A DNA stretch of 32,700 nucleotides from Cytobacillus stercorigallinarum (lineage in GTDB: Bacteria > Bacillota > Bacilli > Bacillales > Cytobacillaceae): contig NZ_JACSQT010000021.1 of assembly GCF_014836495.1 (NCBI RefSeq), positions 1 to 32,700 on the forward strand, in the 5' to 3' direction. The notes under the pieces were generated by a model, which worked only from the letters and a program-made list of their open reading frames with translations, searched no databases and was not told the origin of the DNA. The position numbers and the translations under genes are program-made. Below, one piece after another: positions 24,682 through 30,555 of this stretch. Each line of letters starts with the position of its first letter. The first letter of the stretch is position 1.

Positions 24682-24964
24682 AAAACGAAAAAGGGCCTCT
24701 CTCCTTATAAAAAGGACGAGAGACCCGTGGTGCCACCTTTATTAGCTGTAAATTACAACTCACTTAACAAATACGAAAAACAATTTCGTATTCGTCTCTT
24801 TTAACGATGAGACATTCGCCAGAGCCTACTAGTTATAAAAGGTTCGGTCTGGAAGCTCGGAAGTCCATTCGCTTATATCGCCCACTGATTTTCACCAACC
24901 ATCAGCTCTCTATAACGAGCATATATAAGTTACTACTCTTCGTCATTGCTTACGTCTTTATTTG
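24682..24964 (-). promoter_or_regulatory. Tryptophan T-box riboswitch 1 (distal)
   Basis: First T-box after the promoter. Stem I has AGAGTAGTAAC (near 24940), AGAGAGC, GGTTGGTGAAAATC, and the specifier loop GAA-TGG-AC with UGG at 24867-24865. The T-box AAAGGTGGCACCACG is at 24740-24726. The terminator pairs GGGTCTCTCGTCCTT (24726-24712) with AAGGAGAGAGGCCC (24706-24693), then TTTTTCGTTTT. It has its own full decision hairpin, so RNA polymerase must pass two checks. Confidence 0.9.
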
Positions 24965-24970
24965 TTACAT

Positions 24971-24999
24971 ATGATATGCCTGATTCTTTTAATTGTCAA
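24971..24999 (-). promoter_or_regulatory. trp operon promoter inside the end of the MOSC gene
   Basis: Minus strand TTGACA (24999-24994, perfect), exactly 17 bp, TATCAT (24976-24971). The start would be near 24964, leaving a leader of about 640 nt. The -35 lies within the codons for the last residues (ILE-ASP-ASN) of the upstream MOSC-domain gene. Confidence 0.85.
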
Positions 25000-25642
25000 T
25001 AGGTTCCGTTAATTTTTTAAATCTTTTTTCTAATATTTCTGTCCATTCTTGTGATAATCCTGGTACTTTTAACAATTTTTCCATTGCTGCGATATCTTTT
25101 GGTTTATGTAATATCGTATCAGTCGCATCCCATACAGACAGTTCCGATTGCTTTCTTTCAACTAATTGAATTTCTGACTGAAGATTAATCGTCCCCTCTT
25201 TTAACACACGGAAAAAATAACCTGTATGATTCGACTGGAAAACTGTTTTTAATAATTGATCTTCACCGTTAAATTTTGAAATGGTTGAACAAGGCACTCT
25301 ACCTTGTGTCACTTCAACAATCGTTTCACCAATTGCAAATACATCACCAATATATATATCCTTCTCAGTCATATTTATTGCACTAATATTTTCACCAAAA
25401 GAAGGAAGCATAAAAGTACGGTTAAATACCTTTTGCCATTTTTCATAATGTTCGTATGGATATAGACATAATGCCCTGTCTTTCCCACCATGAAAGTCTG
25501 TATTAGCTACACCATCTCCTGCAATCGCTTCCTTTTTTAAAAAGAGTTCTTTTACAGGTGTTTTACCGATAGCAGATGTTTCTCGCTTTTCTTTCCATTG
25601 ATAATCTCTAGGTTTACCTTTACTTAAAGATACGATTCTCAA
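24989..25642 (-). CDS. MOSC-domain protein (YiiM/YflK type)
   Basis: 217-aa cytoplasmic protein with a MOSC beta-barrel, known from molybdenum-cofactor sulfurases and from the N-hydroxylaminopurine-resistance protein YiiM. Seen here: GDGVANTDFHGGKDRALCLYP (43-63 region), the GENI strand and the conserved Cys118 (QGRVPCSTISKF), then a C-terminal helical '3-alpha' tail (about 165-215). The size equals B. subtilis YflK. The start is TTG, with GGGGGG seven bases upstream. There is no terminator after it: transcription would run into the trp leader. Confidence 0.85.
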   Translation of the reverse strand: MRIVSLSKGKPRDYQWKEKRETSAIGKTPVKELFLKKEAIAGDGVANTDFHGGKDRALCLYPYEHYEKWQKVFNRTFMLPSFGENISAINMTEKDIYIGDVFAIGETIVEVTQGRVPCSTISKFNGEDQLLKTVFQSNHTGYFFRVLKEGTINLQSEIQLVERKQSELSVWDATDTILHKPKDIAAMEKLLKVPGLSQEWTEILEKRFKKLTEPIDN

Positions 25643-25797
25643 TTTACAGCCCCCCTTTATCTCCCTTTTATTTTAACTTTTTTTACTATTTTTAACTAGC
25701 TAAGAAAAAACAAAAATTGTAGCCATATTTTCTTTCCATTTCGTTCATATTAATAAATAGTGTTTGAAGGTAAAAACAATTTGAAAGTGAGTTAATC

Positions 25798-27045
25798 ATG
25801 GACCATATTGAACAAGCCATACCAAAAAAGACCCATAAGAATAAAAAACAAAATAAAAAGAATAATCAAAAGTGGGCTATTCTATCCATTTCTTCCATCC
25901 CGCTCGTCATGACCCTTGGAAATTCTATGCTTATACCTGTCTTACCTGTTATGGAAAAAAAGCTTGCGATTAGTTCTTTTCAAGTAAGTATGATTATCAC
26001 CATTTATTCCATTGTCGCGATCTTTCTCATCCCGATTGCCGGGTATCTTTCTGATCATATTGGAAGAAAAAAAGTCATTATTCCGAGTCTGTTGATTGCA
26101 GGAATTGGTGGAATCGTTTCTGGTTGGGCTGCATGGAAGTTGGAAAATCCCTATACGGTCATTTTGATTGGAAGAGCCCTTCAAGGAGTAGGAGCAGCCG
26201 GTGCTCAACCAATAGTTATGCCATTAGTTGGTGATATGTTTAAAAATGAAGATGATGTAAGCAGTTCGTTAGGTTTAATAGAGACCTCTAATACTTTTGG
26301 GAAAGTATTAAGTCCCATTTTAGGGGCATTGCTTGCTGGAGTTATTTGGTTTTTACCGTTCTTTTCTATCCCTGTCTTTTGTTTATGCTCCATTATTTTA
26401 ATGCTCTTTCTTGTAAAAACTCCCAATAAGCGGGAAGAGCCTATTCCTTTTAAGCAGTTTTTTCAGCGTATAAAGGATATCTTTACGAAAAAAGGAAAAT
26501 GGTTATATGCCATTTTTATTATTGGCGCTATCCTTATGCTTGTTCTATTCGGGATATTATTTTATTTATCGGATTTGTTAGAGAAAAGTTATCATATAAA
26601 AAATGTAAAAAAAGGACTGTTACTTGCCTTACCTTTATGTTCACTCTGTGCATCCTCCTATATTACAGGAAAATTAATTAAACAAAACAAAGTATTGATG
26701 AAGTGGATGATATTTATTAGTTGTTTAGGAGCGACGATAACTGTAGCTTTATTAAGCTTAAATGACCAACTCTGGTTCATGATTTTGATGTTTCTTTTAT
26801 GTGGGATTGGTATCGGAGTCGCTTTGCCATGTTTGGATGCAATGATTACTGAAGGCATTGAAAAAGAGGAAAGGGGGACGATTTCTTCTATTTATAGCTC
26901 TATGCGTTTTATTGGTGTCGCAGCAGGACCACCTATTACGGCATTATTGTTAAAGCATACAGAAAATTGGATGTTCTATATCTTTAGTCTCATTTTACTT
27001 ATCGCTGCATTAGCAACCATCTTTGCAATTAAACCAAAATCCTAA
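25798..27045 (+). CDS. MFS efflux transporter
   Basis: 415-aa permease with twelve hydrophobic helices in two halves. A very basic, Lys/Asn-rich N-terminal tail (residues 8-25) precedes helix 1. The DHA-family motif A, GYLSDHIGRKKV, follows helix 2, and motif B-like LIGRALQGVGAAGAQP follows helix 4, both typical of proton-driven drug exporters. C-terminal GIGIGVALPCLDAMI is also family-like. The substrate is unknown. The ribosome site is weak (AGTGAG, six bases before ATG). Divergent from the MOSC gene. Its mRNA may end at the hairpin at 27196-27242, in which case its 3' UTR would be antisense to the toxin gene. Confidence 0.9.
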   Translation: MDHIEQAIPKKTHKNKKQNKKNNQKWAILSISSIPLVMTLGNSMLIPVLPVMEKKLAISSFQVSMIITIYSIVAIFLIPIAGYLSDHIGRKKVIIPSLLIAGIGGIVSGWAAWKLENPYTVILIGRALQGVGAAGAQPIVMPLVGDMFKNEDDVSSSLGLIETSNTFGKVLSPILGALLAGVIWFLPFFSIPVFCLCSIILMLFLVKTPNKREEPIPFKQFFQRIKDIFTKKGKWLYAIFIIGAILMLVLFGILFYLSDLLEKSYHIKNVKKGLLLALPLCSLCASSYITGKLIKQNKVLMKWMIFISCLGATITVALLSLNDQLWFMILMFLLCGIGIGVALPCLDAMITEGIEKEERGTISSIYSSMRFIGVAAGPPITALLLKHTENWMFYIFSLILLIAALATIFAIKPKS

Positions 27046-27065
27046 GTAACATAGAAGATAAACCC

Positions 27066-27094
27066 GTGACAACTGAACACTCATATGATATGAT
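27066..27094 (+). promoter_or_regulatory. Promoter of the antisense antitoxin RNA
   Basis: GTGACA (27066-27071), exactly 17 bp, TATGAT (27089-27094): five of six bases match at both boxes. The start would be near 27101, on the strand opposite to the toxin mRNA and close to its 3' end. Confidence 0.6.
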
Positions 27095-27100
27095 TTTATT

Positions 27101-27242
27101 ATATATTCCGTATAAAAATGACCACAAGTGTTGCAGCACCTGTGGTCATCTGCAATAGGTTCGTCCTAAAAGGGGACGGCCAAATAAGTTTGACGTAGAC
27201 CTCACCCTTAAAGTTTAAAGGCTCAAGGGAGGTCTATTTTTT
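27101..27242 (+). ncRNA. Putative antisense antitoxin RNA (RatA/SR4-like)
   Basis: Predicted RNA of about 140 nt, from the promoter at 27066-27094 to a strong terminator. The terminator pairs TAGACCTCACCCTT (27196-27209) with AAGGGAGGTCTA (27225-27236), followed by six T. It holds no ORF. It is complementary to the whole 3' untranslated part of the toxin mRNA and to the toxin stop codon. This convergent 3'-3' overlap is the known layout of txpA/RatA and bsrG/SR4 in B. subtilis, where the duplex triggers RNase III cleavage. No other gene is predicted in the span. Confidence 0.6.
27111..27149 (-). terminator. Terminator of the toxin mRNA
   Basis: In the minus-strand RNA ATGACCACA (27149-27141) pairs with TGTGGTCAT (27126-27118), with an inner GTG/CAC stem, then TTTTTATA. 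The toxin mRNA would be about 260 nt. Confidence 0.7.
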
Positions 27243-27317
27243 ATGATTAAAGGCTAAAACTGCCATAATCAGTGTCGTAAATGAAATCATCAACATTAGC
27301 GATTCAAATACTGTCAA
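27234..27317 (-). CDS. Type I toxin peptide, BsrG/TxpA/Hol_Tox-like
   Basis: 27-residue membrane peptide starting MTVFESLMLMISF and ending FNHKK. The opening is almost that of B. subtilis BsrG (MTVYESLMIMI) and of the 'putative holin-like toxin' family (TxpA, BsrE). One hydrophobic helix (residues 7-23) is capped by His-Lys-Lys. The start is TTG with a very strong ribosome site, GGGGGTGAGG, about seven bases upstream. In this family the peptide enters the membrane and harms wall synthesis or membrane potential when the antisense RNA fails. It has its own promoter, leader, terminator and convergent antisense RNA. The 5' half of the ribosome site can fold into a hairpin (27326-27343). Confidence 0.85.
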   Translation of the reverse strand: MTVFESLMLMISFTTLIMAVLAFNHKK

Positions 27318-27378
27318 AAGGCCTCACCCCCTTTCTGCGGGGTTAGCCGACCACCCTTGTGAACACTATCGCTCTTCC

Positions 27379-27384
27379 ATTATA
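27379..27384 (-). promoter_or_regulatory. Extended -10 promoter of the toxin gene
   Basis: Minus strand TG-T-TATAAT (perfect hexamer, complement at 27379-27384) with a T-rich spacer and a poor -35. The start would be near 27372, leaving a 55-nt leader with the hairpin that covers part of the ribosome site. Confidence 0.6.
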
Positions 27385-27444
27385 ACATATTTCCAAAAAA
27401 ATATAAGAACACATGTTCTATTTATAAAAATTGAGCCTATCAAC

Positions 27445-29280
27445 CTATTCTACTTTAGGTCTCCTTTTGATGGTTCCTAGCAGTAAAGCAGCAAAAAGAC
27501 TGCCTACAGCAATTGCTAACAAAAAAGAAAGAGAAGAACCGAACACAAAAGGTGTGACTAATACACCTCCATGAGGAATGGCAATGCCTGTATGTGTTGC
27601 CATCGACAACGCTCCCGCAGTAGCAGAACCGAGGAGAATTGGAGGTATATAAGCCTTCTTATTCCGCTCGACAAAAGGAATCGCTCCTTCAGTCATAAAC
27701 AAAAAGCCTTTTACATAATTCGTCCGATAATATAAACGCTCATTTTTAGAGAACTTCCAATAAAAAATACTCGTCGCAAAGGCAATGGCAAGTGGGGGAA
27801 CCATCCCACCAACCATAATAGCAGCTAATGGTTCATAAACACCATTTAACATAAATCCAATTCCTACCAAATAAGTCATTTTATTTATAGGGCCACCTAG
27901 ATCAATAGCCATTAATAGCCCAAACACCGCACCAACCAAAATAGATACTGGCGTAGTCATCGTTTGGAATAACGTTGTAATGGATTGCGTTAACCAAGTT
28001 AATGGCTGCAATAATACAAACATCGCCAATAAGGTCAGCAAAATGCCAATGACAGGATAGATGATAATATTCGACATCGCTGTAATTGAAGATGGTAAAT
28101 AATTCGCCCATTTCTTTAAACGATTAATAACGAAACCACCGATTATACCTGCACTTATCCCTCCAATCAAGCCAGAACCATTCATTGCAGCGAATAAACC
28201 ACCTATTGCTCCAGGCGCAAATCCTGGCCGGTCACTAATGCTCTTACCAATATATCCAGAAAATATAGGCATTAATAGAACAATGATTGTTTGATCACCG
28301 AAAATAGAGAGAATCTCCCAAAATTGATGCCGAAAATCTGAACTAAAAATCGTTAACGACAATAAAAAACCGGCTGCAATAGCAAGGGGGAGCATATTAG
28401 ATAACCCATTCATCACATGTTGATAAAGCTCTCTTGACCAAGTTTTACTATTTTTACTCACATGATTATGGTCATATATATCACAATCTTGCGAAACAGC
28501 TTTTTCTAATAACTGAAAAGGTTTACTCATCCCTTCAGCAACAGAGGCTTGCACCATATGTTTACCACTAAATCGTTCCAAATCTACTTTTGTGTCGGCT
28601 GCAATAATAACGGCAGTTGCTTTTTCTATTTCATCTTTAGTAATTTGTTGCTTAACCCCAGCAGCTCCATTTGTCTCTACCTTTAGAGGAATATGCAAAG
28701 TGTTGGCAGCTGACTCAAGGGCATGCGCTGCCATATAAGTATGGGCAATTCCTGTTGGGCAACCTGTAACTGCTAAAATAAATGGCGTCTCTTCATTCGT
28801 TTCATAAGTTTCATTTCTCGTATCATCTTTATCTAATTCACTAATAATCGAGAGTAAATCACTCTTTGACTCGGCCGTCATTAGTTTAAAATGTGTTTCT
28901 TTGTTCATTAGGATTGTTGATAATTTAGCTAATATATTCAAATGAAGTTCATCGGCATTTTCCGGAACAGCAATAAGGAAGATAAGATGAGCTTTTTTTC
29001 CATCTAAAGAGTTAAACTCTATCCCATCATGACTCCTTGCTAAAGCAATGCCAACATTTGTGACTGCCCTAGATTTTGCATGTGGGATCGCAACGCCATT
29101 ACCGATACCTGTCGTACTTTGCGCTTCTCTTTTAAGCACATCAGCTAGGAAAAGGCCTTTTTCCTTTATACCACCATCATTGTATAGCTGATCGACTAGC
29201 GCAGTAATCGCTTCTACTTTTGTCACTTCTTCAAGTGAGAGAAGAATTGTTTCTTCACTTAATAAATCAGTAATATTCAA
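27445..29280 (-). CDS. fruA: Fructose-type PTS permease, IIABC
   Basis: 611-aa phosphotransferase permease that imports and phosphorylates a sugar, probably fructose. Order of domains: IIA (1-150) with phospho-His67 (VAIPHAKS), IIB (about 165-265) with phospho-Cys174 (VTGCPTGIAHTYMAA), IIC membrane domain (about 285-605). The A-B-C order is that of FruA; mannose ManP is B-C-A. No fruR or fruK adjoins, so the 1-phosphofructokinase must lie elsewhere or the sugar may differ. Start at the TTG at 29280 (MNITDLLSEE), with AAAGGAG seven bases upstream; the ribosome site itself lies in the open frame above it. Promoter at 29324-29351. Confidence 0.88.
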   Translation of the reverse strand: MNITDLLSEETILLSLEEVTKVEAITALVDQLYNDGGIKEKGLFLADVLKREAQSTTGIGNGVAIPHAKSRAVTNVGIALARSHDGIEFNSLDGKKAHLIFLIAVPENADELHLNILAKLSTILMNKETHFKLMTAESKSDLLSIISELDKDDTRNETYETNEETPFILAVTGCPTGIAHTYMAAHALESAANTLHIPLKVETNGAAGVKQQITKDEIEKATAVIIAADTKVDLERFSGKHMVQASVAEGMSKPFQLLEKAVSQDCDIYDHNHVSKNSKTWSRELYQHVMNGLSNMLPLAIAAGFLLSLTIFSSDFRHQFWEILSIFGDQTIIVLLMPIFSGYIGKSISDRPGFAPGAIGGLFAAMNGSGLIGGISAGIIGGFVINRLKKWANYLPSSITAMSNIIIYPVIGILLTLLAMFVLLQPLTWLTQSITTLFQTMTTPVSILVGAVFGLLMAIDLGGPINKMTYLVGIGFMLNGVYEPLAAIMVGGMVPPLAIAFATSIFYWKFSKNERLYYRTNYVKGFLFMTEGAIPFVERNKKAYIPPILLGSATAGALSMATHTGIAIPHGGVLVTPFVFGSSLSFLLAIAVGSLFAALLLGTIKRRPKVE

Positions 29281-29323
29281 TACCTCTCTCCTTTCCACTA
29301 TCTAAACGGCTTTTTATCTTTCA

Positions 29324-29351
29324 ATCATACAAAAAATAATAATAAAATCAA
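29324..29351 (-). promoter_or_regulatory. Promoter of the PTS gene
   Basis: Minus strand TTGATT (29351-29346), 16 bp, TATGAT (29329-29324); start near 29317. The -35 touches an inverted repeat shared with the divergent small-RNA promoter. Confidence 0.55.
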
Positions 29352-29372
29352 TCATTTTTTCTAGTAAATGAT
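29351..29372. promoter_or_regulatory. Inverted repeat between divergent promoters, possible operator
   Basis: ATCATTT (29351-29357) and AAATGAT (29366-29372) form a 7-7-bp inverted repeat with an 8-bp spacer. It fills the gap between the -35 of the PTS promoter and the -35 of the small-RNA promoter. A dimeric regulator here could control both; none is encoded nearby. Confidence 0.4.
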
Positions 29373-29374
29373 AA

Positions 29375-29403
29375 TTGCTGAAATTGTTCATGTATGCTAG
29401 AAT
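29375..29403 (+). promoter_or_regulatory. Strong promoter of an orphan small RNA
   Basis: TTGCTG (29375-29380), exactly 17 bp, TAGAAT (29398-29403), with a TG one base before the -10 (extended -10). The start is near 29410. Confidence 0.7.
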
Positions 29404-29409
29404 CAAAAT

Positions 29410-29528
29410 AACAATATATAGTTAAAATCAACTTCACTAATCACTATATATTGTATTTTGTAAGATTATCCTCATCCATAGTCTCATTTTCCGTTTCTTT
29501 ATAAGAAACGGCTTTTTTCTTTTTATCT
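29410..29528 (+). ncRNA. Candidate small regulatory RNA, about 120 nt
   Basis: A complete transcription unit with no ORF or ribosome site. It opens with a perfect 12-bp stem, ACAATATATAGT (29411-29422) / ACTATATATTGT (29443-29454). A single-stranded-looking pyrimidine segment with TTATCCTCATCC (about 29466-29477) follows. It ends at a classic terminator, CCGTTTCTT-TAT-AAGAAACGG (29491-29511) and TTTTTTCTTTTT. The terminator has a U-run only on the plus strand, and no plus-strand gene precedes it, so it must serve this RNA. C-rich loops pair with ribosome sites in several Gram-positive small RNAs; targets here are unknown. Confidence 0.6.
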
Positions 29529-29781
29529 TCTTCTTATTGATTACATAATGACCTAACGATTGGAAATAAATGATACTTCCAGTATATCTAAAGTTCCTGT
29601 ATAACTATAGATGTTTACGTATGCATTTCTTACTGTTTTTATGACTATTCTGTGACCTTTATCATCAAATAAAGAAATCATTATTTTTAAAATAGTTAAA
29701 TAAAATAACTAAATATAGCAGGTTACATGTTACAATATGAATATGCGATATATTACATAAAAATATAGAGGAGCTTCAATT
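29529..29781. other. Intergenic region, AT-rich
   Basis: About 250 bp upstream of the small membrane protein. On the minus strand an open frame of 42 codons (29681 to 29553, MISLFDDKGHRIVIK...) looks protein-like but has no ribosome site; it could be a gene remnant. No confident promoter for the gene at 29782 was found; TTACAT/TTACAA hexamers near 29722-29735 are candidates. Confidence 0.25.
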
Positions 29782-30000
29782 ATGGTAAAGCCATCTAGTG
29801 AAACAATCATCTTTTATATTGCAGGAAGTATTTTCACTGTATTATCAATTTGTGGAATTACTTTTTTATTAACGGAATGCTATCAATCCCAAACCCTCAA
29901 TGGTGCAGAATTATGGATTATCATACTCGTTAGTTTTGCAGTAACCGCTTTATGTGATTTAGAGTTAGAGCTTGAAAAACAAAGTGACACGTATGAATAA
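29782..30000 (+). CDS. Small two-helix membrane protein
   Basis: 72-aa protein with two hydrophobic helices (about residues 8-30 and 42-60) and an acidic C-terminus (DLELELEKQSDTYE). The function is not recognised. The ribosome site GAGGAG is eight bases before ATG. It converges with the thioesterase gene; only four bases separate the two stop codons, and no terminator hairpin lies between them. Confidence 0.7.
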   Translation: MVKPSSETIIFYIAGSIFTVLSICGITFLLTECYQSQTLNGAELWIIILVSFAVTALCDLELELEKQSDTYE

Positions 30001-30004
30001 CTGT

Positions 30005-30397
30005 CTAATAGGCAGAGGCAATCGTTTTGATCACTGGAATGGCTTTTCTTGTTTGCAAATGAAACATTACAAAAACCTTTTCACTTGTCGCTATGATTTT
30101 TTGATTTCTAGATGTCATTTGTTGAAATATGACAAAACTCGTATGACCAACTCTCGTTAAAGTTGTCGTAATCTCTAACCGTTCTCCCACTAATGCCTCT
30201 GTTATATATTCACTCTCTACTTTCTTTATCACGCAACCAATATGTCTTGATTGTAAATATTGAACAGAGAGACCAAGTGCTAAAAACCACTCATCAATAC
30301 CACACTCGAAGTAATCAAAATATTTCAAATAATTCATATGACCAAGTTCATCTATATCACTCTCACGAACAACAATACTTGTTTTAATTTCCTTCAA
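30005..30397 (-). CDS. Hotdog-fold acyl-CoA thioesterase (4HBT family)
   Basis: 130-aa enzyme of the 4-hydroxybenzoyl-CoA thioesterase/YbgC type. The active-site segment DIDELGHMNYLKYFDYFE (15-32 region) matches the family D-x-x-GHMNN-x-x-Y-x-x-YFE pattern, and the central hotdog strands (ERLEITTTLTRVGHTSFVIFQQM) follow. The substrate is likely an acyl-CoA but cannot be specified. The start is TTG; AAAGGAGG lies eleven bases upstream, a little far, but no better start exists. Adjacent to the acetoacetyl-CoA synthetase on the same strand, with a 158-nt gap. Confidence 0.83.
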   Translation of the reverse strand: MKEIKTSIVVRESDIDELGHMNYLKYFDYFECGIDEWFLALGLSVQYLQSRHIGCVIKKVESEYITEALVGERLEITTTLTRVGHTSFVIFQQMTSRNQKIIATSEKVFVMFHLQTRKAIPVIKTIASAY

Positions 30398-30555
30398 TTT
30401 AAGCGAGTCCTCCTTTAAAGGTAATGAAATGACCTAGGTGACATCATATTTAATCACTCTGTTTTTGTAAGCTATTTCTTCGCTATTCACCTCGAAATAG
30501 TATTGGTAAATTGGCAAAAGAAATGTAACCGCCATTCCTTTCACCAATAGAAACC

